64,000 nt of DNA, from contig JAIUOP010000010.1 of the NCBI GenBank assembly GCA_020161815.1, positions 1 to 64,000 on the forward strand, read 5' to 3'. The notes below the pieces were generated by a model. It saw nothing but the letters and a program-made list of their open reading frames with translations, had not been told where the DNA came from and made no database searches. Made by a program: the position numbers and the translations under genes. The stretch is from Actinomycetota bacterium. GTDB lineage: Bacteria; Actinomycetota; Actinomycetes; Actinomycetales; Dermatophilaceae. Shown here piece after piece: positions 7,479 through 16,759 of the stretch (position 1 is the first letter of the stretch; every line of letters starts with the position of its first letter).

Positions 7479-10400
7479 ATGTCGACGTCGATCTACGAGG
7501 TGTTGGACGAGCTCGACGGGCAGGCGACCTCGAAGGCCGACAAAGGGAGCAAGCTCGAGCGGCTGATGGCGCAGTTCCTTCGCACCGACCCGGTCTACGC
7601 CGAGCAGTTCAGCGAGGTGTGGTTGTGGCAGGACTGGCCCGGCCGCGGCGGCAAGCATGACACCGGCATCGACATCGTCGCCGTCGACCGCCTGACGGGC
7701 GGCAACGTCGCGATCCAGTGCAAGTTCTTCGACCCGAACTCGACGATCTCCAAGCCCGACATCGACACCTTCCTCTCCGCGTCGGGCAAGGAGGGCTTCA
7801 CCCAGCGGATCATCGTGTCGACGACGGACAAGTGGAACGCCCACGCCGAGGACGCGATCCAGGGCCAGCAGGTCCCGGTCCGGCGCATCGGGCTCGCTGA
7901 CCTCGAGGCCTCGACGATCGACTGGGACGCCTTCGACTGGGCTACGCCCGAGGCCCTCCCCCTCACCGACAAGAAGAAGCTCCGGCCGCACCAGAGCAAA
8001 GCCATCGAGGACGTATGCCGCGGCCTCGCCACCGCGGACCGCGGCAAGTTGATCATGGCCTGCGGCACCGGCAAGACCTTCACGTCCCTCCGGCTGGCCG
8101 AGCAACTCGTCGGCGCCGGCGGCAGCGTCCTCTTCCTCGTCCCCTCGATCAGCCTGTTGTCGCAAACTCTGCGTGAATGGGCCACTGAGGCCGAGGTCCC
8201 CCTCGCGTCCCTCGCCGTCTGCTCGGACCGCAAGGCCACCGCCCGCTCCAAGGCCACGAACGAGGACATCTCTGCGGTTGACCTCGCCCTCCCGTCGACG
8301 ACCAACGTCGCTGTCCTCGAGTCCCGTTGGACCCAGGCGGTCGGAGAGACGGACTCGATGACAGTCGTCTTCGCGACCTACCAGTCGATCGACGTCGTGG
8401 CCCAGGCCCAGCAGCAGGGCGATCTGCCCGCGTTCGACCTGATCGTCTGCGACGAGGCCCACCGCACCACGGGCACGACCCTCGCCGGCGAAAACGAGTC
8501 CGCCTTCGTGCGGATCCACGATGCGGCATACATCCGCGGTGACAAGCGGCTCTACATGACCGCCACGCCCCGGATCTACGACGACGCCTCCAAGGCCAAG
8601 GCCGGTGAGGCCAGCGCCGTCCTCGCGTCCATGGACAACGAAGACCTCTTCGGCGAAGAGTTGCACCGCCTCGGGTTCGGTGAAGCCGTCGCCCAGGACC
8701 TGCTCGCTGACTACAAGGTCCTCGTCCTGGCCGTCGACGAGACCGCGGTCTCCCGCACCTTCCAGCTCCAACTTGCCGACGAGGGCAACGAGCTGCGCCT
8801 CGACGATGCGGCCAAGATCGTCGGCTGCTGGAACGGCCTGGCCAAGCGTGGCTCCGCCGAGCATTCTTTCGACGCCGACCCGGCACCGATGCGGCGTGCG
8901 GTCGCCTTCGCCGGCACGATCAAGGACTCCAAGCACATCGAGTCCCTCTTCGCCGAGACGGTGAGGCAGTATGCCGCGGCGCACGACCTCGACGACGCCG
9001 ACGGTGACCCGGTCCTGTCCTGCGAGATCCAGCACGTCGACGGCACCTTCAACGCCCTTGAGCGCAACACCCGCCTGGACTGGCTCCGCGCCGACGTCCC
9101 CGACGGCGTATGCCGCATCCTCACCAACGCTCGTTGCCTCTCCGAAGGCGTGGACGTGCCCGCCCTCGACGCGGTCATGTTCCTGTCGCCGCGCAAGTCA
9201 GTCGTCGACATCGTCCAGTCCGTCGGCCGAGTCATGCGCAAGGCGCCGGGCAAGCAGTACGGCTACATCATTCTGCCGGTCGGCATCCCCGCGGGGATGA
9301 CTCCCGAGCAGGCGCTGCGGGACAACAAGCGGTATGCCGCGGTGTGGGAAGTCCTGCAGGCTCTCCGCGCGCACGACGAACGCTTCAACGCCATGGTCAA
9401 CCGGATCGAGCTGGTCAAGCAGCGCGACGACAAGATCAACGTCATCGGGGTCCCCGGCCCCGACGGCCGCGGCGAATCAGACGGCGACTCGACCGGCAGC
9501 CAAAGGACTCTCGCACTGACGTTCCTCGACGAGTGGCGCGAGGCGATCTACGCGAAGGTTGTCGCCAAGGTTGGCTCGAGGCGCTATTGGGAGGACTGGG
9601 CCAAGGACATCGCCGACATCGCCCAGCGCCACATCACCCGCATCACCGCGCTCCTCGATGGAGGCAACACCACGGTCACTGCAGAGTTTGACCGCTTCCT
9701 CACCGGCCTACGCGGCAACCTCAACGACGGCATCACACGCGGCGATGCCATCGACATGCTGGCCCAGCACCTCATCACCCGACCCGTGTTCGAGGCCCTC
9801 TTCGGCGGCTACGACTTCGCCGCGCACAACCCCGTCGCCCAGACCATGGAGCGGATGCTGGTCGCGCTCGACGAGCACAACCTCGACGACGAGAACCACT
9901 CTCTCGAGAAGTTCTACGACTCGGTCCGCATGCGGGTGCAAGGCGTCGACACGGCCGAGGGCCGGCAGAAGCTCATCGTCCAGCTCTACGACACCTTCTT
10001 CGCCACCGCGTTTAAGAAGACCGTCGACAAGCTCGGCATCGTCTACACCCCGGTCGAGATCGTCGACTTCATCCTCCGCTCGGCCGACGACGTCCTGCGT
10101 GAGCACTTCGGACAGGGCCTCACCGACGAGGGCGTCCACATCCTCGACGGCTTCGTCGGGACGGGCACTTTCATCACCAGGCTGCTCCAACTCGGAATCA
10201 TCGAACCGAAGGATCTGGCCCGCAAGTACGCGCACGAGTTGCACGCCAACGAGATCCTGCTCCTTGCCTACTACATCGCTGCCGTGAACATCGAGACGAC
10301 CTACCAGGACCTGCGCGGCGAGCTCGGCGATCCCGGCGACTACGAGCCCTTCCCTGGTCTGATCCTCACCGACACGTTCCAGTCGTGGGAGGAAGGCGAC

Positions 10401-12293
10401 ACCCTCGACACCACCGTCTTCGTCCAGAACAATGCCCGCCTCGAGCGGCTCAAAGCTCTCGACATCCAGGTCATCGTCGGCAATCCCCCGTACTCATCGG
10501 GCCAGGATTCCGCCAACGACGACAACGCCAACGAGTCCTACCCCACGCTCGACTCAGCAATCCGTGAAACGTATGCCGCACGGTCGGGAGCGACGAACAA
10601 GAACTCGCTGTACGACTCCTACATCCGGGCTATCAAGTGGGCATCGCTCCGGATTGCCGCCCGCGGCGTCGTCGCCTTCGTGACGAACGGTGGCTGGCTC
10701 GACTCCAATACGGCCGACGGGATGAGGCTAAGTCTCGCGGATGAGTTCAGCGACATCCACATCCTCAACCTCCGAGGTAACGCGCGAACGGCTGGGGAGC
10801 AGCGCAAGAAGGAAGGAGGCAACGTGTTCGCGGCGGGAGGTCGCACAACCGCAGCAGTCACCGTGTTGGTAAAGGACCCGGATAACACGGGACCGGCGCG
10901 GATCCACTACACGGACATCGGCGATTACCTGAGCCGAGATGACAAACTGGCCAGGACCCAAGCAGCTCAACGATTCACGGGGCTCGAACCCGTCACTCAC
11001 ATAGTCCCGAACGACGCGGGCGACTGGATCAACCAGCGCCGCGATGACTTCACAGAATTCATGGTCATGGGCGGCACTGAGGATGCCGTCTTCTCCGACT
11101 TCGGTCCAGGTCCGCAAACGAACAGGGATGCATGGGTCTATAACCCGAGCCGCGACAAGCTGGCGTCGAACATGGCGAAGGCAGCCCGCACCTACGCGGA
11201 GGCCCTCCGCGGAACACGGTCAAACGACCCAACGCAGATCAAGTGGTCGTCGGCCTTGGAGACTCGATTGAGGCGTGGCGACCGGCTGGACAGCGCTGCT
11301 GGTCGACCAATTCAGCTGATGTACAGGCCGTTCGAAATGACCTACGCACATTGGGACATGCGATGGGTCCATCGACCTGGAGCATCAGCGCGCTTCTACC
11401 CCAACGACGAACTGGCGAACGTGGGGCTGTACGTGCCTGCCATTGGTTCGATGGCACCCCAGTTCCTGACTCTTGCCACGGACCGTCCCGCTGATTCAGG
11501 TGCCGCCGGAATCGGTGCCATCTACTACTTCGGCAGATGGCGGTACGAGAAAGTCGAAGCCGAGGACGGGATGCTCAGTCTCAACACGGCATACGAAGGC
11601 GACGCCGAGGTGATCGACGGCTACCGCCGGATCGACAACATCACCGACCACGCGTTGACCACCTTCCGCGCGGCATACGGTGACCGCATCACGAAGGACG
11701 ACATCTTCGTCTACGTCTACGGGCTGCTCCACTCCCCCGACTACCGGGGGACCTACGCGGCCGACCTCAAGAAGATGCTCCCCCGCATCCCACTCGTGAC
11801 GGACCCGTGGCCCTATGTCGAGGCCGGTCGCCGACTCTCCGCGCTGCATCTCGGCTACGAGTCGGTCGATGTCTATCCCCTTACGGGACTGGACGATCCG
11901 GCGCCGACCGGCGACGCGGCATACGACCATTTCCGCGTCGAGAAGATGGCCTTCGCCAAGGTGCGTAACCCCGAGACCAAGAAGCTTGTGGCCGACCGCT
12001 CGACGGTCGTCTACAACTCGCGGATCACGCTGAGCGGAATCCCTGAGGAGGCCTACCGCTACCAGCTCGGCAGTCGGTCGGCGATCGAGTGGATCCTCGA
12101 TCGTTACCAAGTCAAGGTCGACGGCGGCCCCAAGGGCTCCGGGATCGTCAACGACCCCAACGACTGGTCCCGCGAGGTCGGCGACCCGCGCTACATCATC
12201 GACCTGCTCGCCCGCATCGTCACGGTCAGCCTCGAGACGATGACAATCGTCGACGCACTACCGCCACTTGATATCCGATCGGAGACAACATGA
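7479..12293 (+). CDS. Type ISP single-chain restriction-modification enzyme
   Basis: This 1604-residue polypeptide has the order and length of the LlaGI/LlaBIII-type (Type ISP) enzymes. An N-terminal Mrr-like nuclease has DTGIDIVAVD then AIQCKFF near residues 65-85. A superfamily 2 translocase follows, with ACGTGKT at about 194, DEAH at 325 and MTATPR near 358. Then comes a coupler, and an N6-adenine methyltransferase with FVGTGTF at about 891 and NPPY at about 1003. A C-terminal target-recognition region of about 450 residues ends the chain. It should methylate one strand of an asymmetric site and cleave unmodified DNA after translocation. It carries eight copies of the octamer GTATGCCG/CGGCATAC. 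Its stop overlaps the next gene's ATG by 4 bp. Confidence 0.9.
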   Translation: MSTSIYEVLDELDGQATSKADKGSKLERLMAQFLRTDPVYAEQFSEVWLWQDWPGRGGKHDTGIDIVAVDRLTGGNVAIQCKFFDPNSTISKPDIDTFLSASGKEGFTQRIIVSTTDKWNAHAEDAIQGQQVPVRRIGLADLEASTIDWDAFDWATPEALPLTDKKKLRPHQSKAIEDVCRGLATADRGKLIMACGTGKTFTSLRLAEQLVGAGGSVLFLVPSISLLSQTLREWATEAEVPLASLAVCSDRKATARSKATNEDISAVDLALPSTTNVAVLESRWTQAVGETDSMTVVFATYQSIDVVAQAQQQGDLPAFDLIVCDEAHRTTGTTLAGENESAFVRIHDAAYIRGDKRLYMTATPRIYDDASKAKAGEASAVLASMDNEDLFGEELHRLGFGEAVAQDLLADYKVLVLAVDETAVSRTFQLQLADEGNELRLDDAAKIVGCWNGLAKRGSAEHSFDADPAPMRRAVAFAGTIKDSKHIESLFAETVRQYAAAHDLDDADGDPVLSCEIQHVDGTFNALERNTRLDWLRADVPDGVCRILTNARCLSEGVDVPALDAVMFLSPRKSVVDIVQSVGRVMRKAPGKQYGYIILPVGIPAGMTPEQALRDNKRYAAVWEVLQALRAHDERFNAMVNRIELVKQRDDKINVIGVPGPDGRGESDGDSTGSQRTLALTFLDEWREAIYAKVVAKVGSRRYWEDWAKDIADIAQRHITRITALLDGGNTTVTAEFDRFLTGLRGNLNDGITRGDAIDMLAQHLITRPVFEALFGGYDFAAHNPVAQTMERMLVALDEHNLDDENHSLEKFYDSVRMRVQGVDTAEGRQKLIVQLYDTFFATAFKKTVDKLGIVYTPVEIVDFILRSADDVLREHFGQGLTDEGVHILDGFVGTGTFITRLLQLGIIEPKDLARKYAHELHANEILLLAYYIAAVNIETTYQDLRGELGDPGDYEPFPGLILTDTFQSWEEGDTLDTTVFVQNNARLERLKALDIQVIVGNPPYSSGQDSANDDNANESYPTLDSAIRETYAARSGATNKNSLYDSYIRAIKWASLRIAARGVVAFVTNGGWLDSNTADGMRLSLADEFSDIHILNLRGNARTAGEQRKKEGGNVFAAGGRTTAAVTVLVKDPDNTGPARIHYTDIGDYLSRDDKLARTQAAQRFTGLEPVTHIVPNDAGDWINQRRDDFTEFMVMGGTEDAVFSDFGPGPQTNRDAWVYNPSRDKLASNMAKAARTYAEALRGTRSNDPTQIKWSSALETRLRRGDRLDSAAGRPIQLMYRPFEMTYAHWDMRWVHRPGASARFYPNDELANVGLYVPAIGSMAPQFLTLATDRPADSGAAGIGAIYYFGRWRYEKVEAEDGMLSLNTAYEGDAEVIDGYRRIDNITDHALTTFRAAYGDRITKDDIFVYVYGLLHSPDYRGTYAADLKKMLPRIPLVTDPWPYVEAGRRLSALHLGYESVDVYPLTGLDDPAPTGDAAYDHFRVEKMAFAKVRNPETKKLVADRSTVVYNSRITLSGIPEEAYRYQLGSRSAIEWILDRYQVKVDGGPKGSGIVNDPNDWSREVGDPRYIIDLLARIVTVSLETMTIVDALPPLDIRSETT

Positions 12294-13330
12294 GCGCCGC
12301 CTGGGTCGTCAGGGCAGGCCGTTACGGAGAGCGCGACGACTGGGCCTGGGAGACCGGCCACTCAGGTGGCGGATGGATGGAAGTCCCCGACCTGTCGCCA
12401 TTCACAACACGGGCAGAGATCGAAGAGGTCATCGCCGACACCTTCGGCACCGACTCGGCTGGCAAAGTGGCCGGCTACACGGGTCAGATGTGGGCTCTCA
12501 GACACCGCATCCAGCCCGGAGACATCTTGGTTCTCCCGATGAAGACGACCCGTGAGATCGCACTGGGTCGAGTGACCGGCGGCTACCAGTACCTTGCGGA
12601 TCAGCAGGATCCCAACTGTCGCCATGTCGTGAAGGTGGACTGGCAGAACCGTGTGCCCCGTGCGGTGGTCAAACAGGACCTGCTCTACACGCTGGGGAGT
12701 GCCATCTCGATCTTCTCGCCGAGCCGCAACAACGCTGCCGCCCGATTGGAGCACCTGCTGGCTCACAGCGAGGACCCGGGCGCCTTGGGTGCGGGGTCGA
12801 CGCCCTCAACTCCCCGGCCGCAACACGATGATGTCGTCGACGACCCGGAGTCCAAGCCGAACGTGGCCGAGGTGGCGGCAGACCAGATCACCACTCGGAT
12901 CGGCGAGGAGTTCTCCGGTCATGGTTTCGCCCACCTCGTGGCCGAGTTGCTCCGGGCCGAGGGCTTCGAAGTGGATGAGGCTCCGCCCGGGGCCGATGGT
13001 GGGATCGACATCACCGCGGGTCGAGGATTGCTCGGGCTTGAATCGCCGAAGGTGATCGTGCAGGTCAAGACCGGGCAGATCGGCTCCGAGGTCGTTGCTC
13101 AGCTCAACGGCCTCGTGAGCACGCATGGAGCCGACTACGGCCTCTTGGCCACCTGGACAGGCCTGAGCAAGCCGGCGAGGGACGCGGTGAAGCACCAGAG
13201 GTTCCGCGTGAAAGTTTGGGACTCGACGGACGTCATTGATGCTCTGCAGCGGAACTACGAGCGTCTGCCGGAGGACATCCGCGCGAGGGTCCCACTCCAG
13301 CGGGTGTGGATGCTCCGCGACGAGAGCTGA
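12290..13330 (+). CDS. Mrr-like restriction endonuclease with N-terminal specificity-type domain
   Basis: The protein has 346 residues. The C-terminal part has the Mrr nuclease core: GFEVDEAPPGADGGIDITA near residues 225-243, then VIVQVKTGQIGSEVV near 257, the D...QxK catalytic pattern of PD-(D/E)xK enzymes. The N-terminal 150 residues (WVVRAGRYGERDDW..., LRHRIQPGDILVLPMK) look like a PUA/EVE-type module, which in other Mrr-like proteins reads modified bases; that part is inference. A 4-bp overlap couples it to the Type ISP gene. It may act against modified DNA that escapes the first enzyme. Confidence 0.75.
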   Translation: MSAAWVVRAGRYGERDDWAWETGHSGGGWMEVPDLSPFTTRAEIEEVIADTFGTDSAGKVAGYTGQMWALRHRIQPGDILVLPMKTTREIALGRVTGGYQYLADQQDPNCRHVVKVDWQNRVPRAVVKQDLLYTLGSAISIFSPSRNNAAARLEHLLAHSEDPGALGAGSTPSTPRPQHDDVVDDPESKPNVAEVAADQITTRIGEEFSGHGFAHLVAELLRAEGFEVDEAPPGADGGIDITAGRGLLGLESPKVIVQVKTGQIGSEVVAQLNGLVSTHGADYGLLATWTGLSKPARDAVKHQRFRVKVWDSTDVIDALQRNYERLPEDIRARVPLQRVWMLRDES

Positions 13331-14128
13331 TCACCCGATCTGGATGTCCCGCTCGTGGCCTATCACGATCTCGATTGGGGCGTGATCACTGGCGTCGTGG
13401 GACTCGACGGGCTCTCGCAGGACTCGCCACGAGATGACCAGCGATTCCGTCTTGGCGTCTGCAAACACGTGGTCGAGCTGGAAGGGACGTCGTCCCTCGC
13501 GGAAGAAGGTCTGCACCTCATCTGCCCAGTGGCGAGGCCTCGTGTCGACGTAGCCCTGATCGGCGAGATTGGAGAAGAGCCGAGCGTTCTCCTGAGAGCG
13601 AGGAGAGTCGAACAGCAGTGCGCTATTGAGGTCCCCTCCGCACAGGAACGGCGACCCCGACAGAATGGGTCGCAACTCGTGCGCGGCAGCCTCGACCTCC
13701 CAGATCTCGGTCTCGCTGCAGCGAGGGATGCCGTCAGTTGACGGCATCGCGTCATACCAAGGGTGGTACTTCCTCCCGATCTCATAGATGCCCATTGCGT
13801 CCGAGTGAATGCTGACCAACCAAGGCAGTGTTGAGTCCACCGGCTCGGCGACCGCGACAGCGCCGCCAATCCGTTGGAGCCAGGGCTGGTCGGCACTGGG
13901 AGTCCAGGCTCGATACCCGCCCTCGCGCACGAGAACGGCACACCCGTGCTTCTTGTACTTGCCCTTGAAGATGACCGAACCCCAGTTCGACAGGTGCTCC
14001 TCGTGGGGGACGACCTCCTGAACAAGTGCGACGTCTGCATCCTGCTCGTTGAGCCACCGCCACGCCCGTTCGTGGCGTTCACGGTCATAGCCGTAAGCAG
14101 CGGCCATGTTCCAGCAGATGAGCTTCAC
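13331..14128 (-). CDS. Endonuclease/exonuclease/phosphatase (EEP) family protein
   Basis: The core motifs of the EEP fold are visible from the GTG giving VKLICWNMA: CWNMA at the start, ALVQEV near residue 35 with the metal-binding Glu, FLCGGDLNSA in the middle, and SHDASDHAPIEI at the end with the catalytic Asp-His pair. The length is about 265 residues. A longer frame reaches 14227 but would overlap the promoter and start of the divergent HTH gene, so I prefer the inner start; no clear ribosome site helps. The fold covers DNases, RNases and phosphatases. Its position beside two restriction genes suggests a nuclease cargo gene. Confidence 0.7.
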   Translation of the reverse strand: MKLICWNMAAAYGYDRERHERAWRWLNEQDADVALVQEVVPHEEHLSNWGSVIFKGKYKKHGCAVLVREGGYRAWTPSADQPWLQRIGGAVAVAEPVDSTLPWLVSIHSDAMGIYEIGRKYHPWYDAMPSTDGIPRCSETEIWEVEAAAHELRPILSGSPFLCGGDLNSALLFDSPRSQENARLFSNLADQGYVDTRPRHWADEVQTFFREGRRPFQLDHVFADAKTESLVISWRVLREPVESHDASDHAPIEIVIGHERDIQIG

Positions 14129-14220
14129 GTCGTCAGAGTACGAGAGTCTCGAATGCTTGCGACGGTCAGTGATCCGCCAAGCTGGGACCGTCGCTTTCGG
14201 ATGACGAAGGAGGACTTGCC

Positions 14221-14412
14221 ATGACACTCAAGACCCGTCGTCAGTTCGAAACCCTCGCCCGTGCCGCCGAGCGCACCGGACTCAGCACGAGGACCCTGCG
14301 CCGTCGCATCGCCGCCGGAGACCTCGTCGCCTACCGGAACGGTCCGCGCGTCATCCGTCTCGACCCGGATGACGTCGACCGGCTGATGATCCGCATACCC
14401 ACGGCTGGATGA
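14221..14412 (+). CDS. Excisionase-like helix-turn-helix protein
   Basis: This 63-residue protein is a single MerR/excisionase-type winged helix (HTH_17): AAERTGLSTRTLRRRIAAGDLVAYRNGPRVIRLDPDDVDRLM. AAGGAGG lies 8 bases before the ATG, a strong ribosome site. It could be the directionality factor for the integrase of this island, or a regulator of the following NYN gene about 70 bp downstream. It is divergent from the EEP gene. Confidence 0.75.
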   Translation: MTLKTRRQFETLARAAERTGLSTRTLRRRIAAGDLVAYRNGPRVIRLDPDDVDRLMIRIPTAG

Positions 14413-14483
14413 TGCGCTTACGGCACGGTGTGTGATGTTCGCGTCCGGCCAGCCATGTCACTGCGAGTTGGGATAGTTCACTC

Positions 14484-15215
14484 ATGCGCGTGGGGATCTA
14501 CATCGATGGCTACAACCTCTATTACGGCGGCCGAGGCATCTGCGGCCGCGGTGTCGCCGGATGGCGGTGGCTCGACCTGCGCGCAATGCTGGAGGCCGTC
14601 ATCGCCGCGCAGTCGCCATGGTCGGCAGTGGTCGGCAGTCGTGTGGTGTTCTGCACAGCGAGGATCCGCGGTCGTGACAACGTCAGCAGCCAACGCGACC
14701 AGGACACTTATCTAAGAGCGTTGGTCCAACACGGTGCCGTGGACGTGATCGAGTACGGGAACTACGTGGCACGGACAGCCACGGCTCCGCTGGCCACGGC
14801 TGATCGCCGCGGCCGACCCGTCCTCACCGAGGCGAACTGGCCCCTGATGGTTCGAAACGCGCAAGGGTCCGACGTTCCCCATGCGACCTTCATGGCCTCC
14901 GTCGCACGGCGTGAAGAGAAGGGCAGCGATGTCAACGTCGCAAGTCACATGCTGGTCGACGTCCTCGGCGGCGCCGTCGACGCTGCCGTCGTCATCAGCA
15001 ATGACAGTGACCTCAAGATGCCCGTTGACGTTGTCCGTCAGCACGTGCCGCTGGGGCTGATCAACCCGACGAAGGGCTATCCCGCGGGGGCTCTGAACGC
15101 TGACTCCACGACTGGAGTCGGCGCCCACTGGTGGTACCAGCTCACGGCTTCGGATTTCACGAACCACCAGATGCCGACCACGATAGGCCGACTCAGCAGA
15201 CCTATCGGCTGGTGA
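14484..15215 (+). CDS. NYN domain (PIN-like) nuclease
   Basis: The 243-residue protein starts [15 protein letters not shown], the conserved first strand with the catalytic Asp of the NYN/LabA (DUF88) family. It continues with [18 protein letters not shown] near residues 150-165 and [11 protein letters not shown] near 172-182, which hold the remaining acidic residues of a PIN-like metal site. These proteins are predicted RNases, and some act in phage defence. It follows the small HTH gene on the same strand. Its last bases include an inverted repeat (CGATAGG and CCTATCG) of uncertain meaning. Confidence 0.8.
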   Translation: MRVGIYIDGYNLYYGGRGICGRGVAGWRWLDLRAMLEAVIAAQSPWSAVVGSRVVFCTARIRGRDNVSSQRDQDTYLRALVQHGAVDVIEYGNYVARTATAPLATADRRGRPVLTEANWPLMVRNAQGSDVPHATFMASVARREEKGSDVNVASHMLVDVLGGAVDAAVVISNDSDLKMPVDVVRQHVPLGLINPTKGYPAGALNADSTTGVGAHWWYQLTASDFTNHQMPTTIGRLSRPIGW

Positions 15216-15219
15216 TACG

Positions 15220-15246
15220 AAAAAACCCGGCCCCAGAGGGGCCGGG
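15220..15246 (-). terminator. Terminator of the integrase transcript
   Basis: CCCGGCCCC and GGGGCCGGG form a perfect 9-bp stem with a 3-base loop. A run of A on the plus strand becomes a U-tract on the minus strand, so it terminates transcription coming from the integrase side. Confidence 0.7.
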
Positions 15247-15368
15247 CGGTATGGGGCAACTCTACACCCCCGCGCGCGCCGCCGGCGGCCGCTTGCCCCT
15301 ACGATCGGTGGCGAAGACCCCGGAACGATCCCTGGCGGAAGCCACATCGCCGGGGTTTCGTCACTCGT

Positions 15369-15430
15369 GGGCGCCAGGCTCACAGTGGCACGCCACGCGT
15401 AGCGCCCGAAGGGCTGTGAGCCTAGCGCCC
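15369..15430. repeat. Long hairpin across the integrase stop codon
   Basis: Arms of 17 bases (GGGCGCCAGGCTCACAG and CTGTGAGCCTAGCGCCC) pair with one mismatch, and an inner GTGGC/GCCAC stem lies in the loop. The right arm contains the integrase stop. A CCCCGG...CCGGGG stem ending in TTT lies just left, at about 15318-15354. It may protect or terminate the mRNA. A recombination-site role cannot be excluded. Confidence 0.4.
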
Positions 15431-16567
15431 ACGACCTTCACGCTGCTTCGCCCACTTCTTGGCAGCCTTGGACATCCGGGCCGCGATCTCGGCGTCCCTC
15501 CCCCGTGCAACGTGTTGGTAGCGCAGCGCCATCTGCGGAGTGGAGTGCCCGATCCTCGCCATGAGTTCGGCAAGAGTCGCGCCCGACTGTGCCGCGAGAA
15601 CGGCTCCGGTATGCCGCAGGTCGTGCACGCGCAGGTCGGGGCGGCCAGCGGCCAACCGAGCCTTCAACCAGTGTCGTCGCAGCGTGTTCGTGTGCACCTG
15701 CACATCGGGATCTTTGACGGACGGGAAGAGCAGTGCTTCGCGACCGAGCGCGACATGCTCCTTGAGATGCTGCTCGAGGATCGGCAACAGGTGTGGAGGC
15801 ACCGCGATGTCCCGGACCCCCGCGATGTTCTTCGGTTTGCCGACGGTGACCTCCTTGCCGACGCGGACGACTCCGCGCTTGACGTGGATGGTCTTGGCCT
15901 TGAGATCAACGTCCTTGCGACGAAGTTCCGAGACCTCACCGAACCTGAGGCCACACCACGCGCCGATGAGCACCAGGGCGCGATACGGCGCAGGGATCTT
16001 TTCCAGCAGCACCTCGAGCTCGCCAAGGGTGGCCGGCTCGATCGACCGGACGCGCTTGGCCGAACCAGCGCCGCGCACTCGACAGGGGTTCGAGGCAAGG
16101 ATCTCGTCGGTGACCGCTGTCGACAGAATCGAGCGCAACAGGCTGTAGGTGTGCGCCCGCTGGGTCGGCCGGCTCGAATCCAAGCCGCTGTGCCACGTCC
16201 TCACCACTTGCGGGGTGATATCCCGAAGGGACACGTCCCCGAAGGCGGGCAGGATGAACCGATCGAGGAGTCGCCGATACAGCGCCCTGGTCCGCGGCTT
16301 GAGCTCCCTCTGCTCGAGCCACGCCTCGGCATAGGGCCCGAACATCTCCGTCGACCGCACGACCTTGGCGCGCCGTGACTTGGTCGGCGACCATTCGTCG
16401 TTCTGCATGAGTCGGCGTTCTGAAGCGAGCCAGGCCTCGGCGTCGACCTTGGCGTCGAAGGTCGACGGAGCCCGATGGAAGGCTTGGTCGGGCCCCATGT
16501 AGTAGGCCTGCCAGCGGCCGTTGGCCCGTTTGCGGATAGTCCCGAAGTCCCGCTTGGCCCTCGTCAT
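15422..16567 (-). CDS. int: Tyrosine recombinase (phage-type integrase)
   Basis: The 381-residue protein starts MTRAKRDFGTIRKRANGRWQ, the beta-rich arm-binding domain of phage integrases. It continues with a SAM-like core-binding domain and a catalytic domain with GLRFGEVSELRRKD (first Arg, about residue 215), HDLRHTGAV (His-x-x-Arg, about 315) and a late YQHVARGRD (nucleophile Tyr, about 355). A longer frame adds ten residues. The gene starts about 160 bp inside the tRNA-Pro fragment, the usual layout for tRNA-targeting islands. One GTATGCCG octamer lies inside it. Confidence 0.92.
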   Translation of the reverse strand: MTRAKRDFGTIRKRANGRWQAYYMGPDQAFHRAPSTFDAKVDAEAWLASERRLMQNDEWSPTKSRRAKVVRSTEMFGPYAEAWLEQRELKPRTRALYRRLLDRFILPAFGDVSLRDITPQVVRTWHSGLDSSRPTQRAHTYSLLRSILSTAVTDEILASNPCRVRGAGSAKRVRSIEPATLGELEVLLEKIPAPYRALVLIGAWCGLRFGEVSELRRKDVDLKAKTIHVKRGVVRVGKEVTVGKPKNIAGVRDIAVPPHLLPILEQHLKEHVALGREALLFPSVKDPDVQVHTNTLRRHWLKARLAAGRPDLRVHDLRHTGAVLAAQSGATLAELMARIGHSTPQMALRYQHVARGRDAEIAARMSKAAKKWAKQREGRGR

Positions 16568-16728
16568 CGCGTGCCACCCGCAGACACAAGTGGACACAAC
16601 TGGGGCATAACTGAGGACATTTTGTGTCCGCTTGTGCCCTGTCCTCTCACGCGCTAGATTCTATGTCACCGCAGGTCAGATGCCTACGGTGCAGGTCGAA
16701 GCACTCCAGACAAACCGGCGCGTGAACA

Positions 16729-16752
16729 GTTCAAATCCTGTCACCCCGACCA
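16729..16752 (+). other. Attachment-site copy: 3' end of tRNA-Pro
   Basis: GTTCAAATCC followed by TGTCACCCCGACCA is a tRNA T-loop plus acceptor arm and CCA end. The acceptor half CACCCCG-A implies a 5' partner CGGGGTG, and a C1-G72 pair with A73 is the mark of bacterial tRNA-Pro. No matching 5' half lies upstream and the T-stem 5' strand is broken, so this is not a working tRNA. It is an att copy left by integration, and the intact gene should lie at the other end of the island. Confidence 0.75.
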
Positions 16753-16759
16753 ACAGCTC

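Noticed and set aside
7425..9035. Open frame of 536 codons on the minus strand
   Set aside because: It mirrors the nuclease and translocase part of the Type ISP gene and has no family motif of its own.
15131..16378. Open frame of 415 codons on the plus strand
   Set aside because: It is antisense to the integrase, whose Arg-His-Arg-Tyr residues are visible, and its product has no recognisable features.
16680..16752. Complete tRNA-Pro gene
   Set aside because: The 3' end is correct but no CGGGGTG 5' arm, D arm or anticodon arm lies upstream, so only an attachment copy remains.
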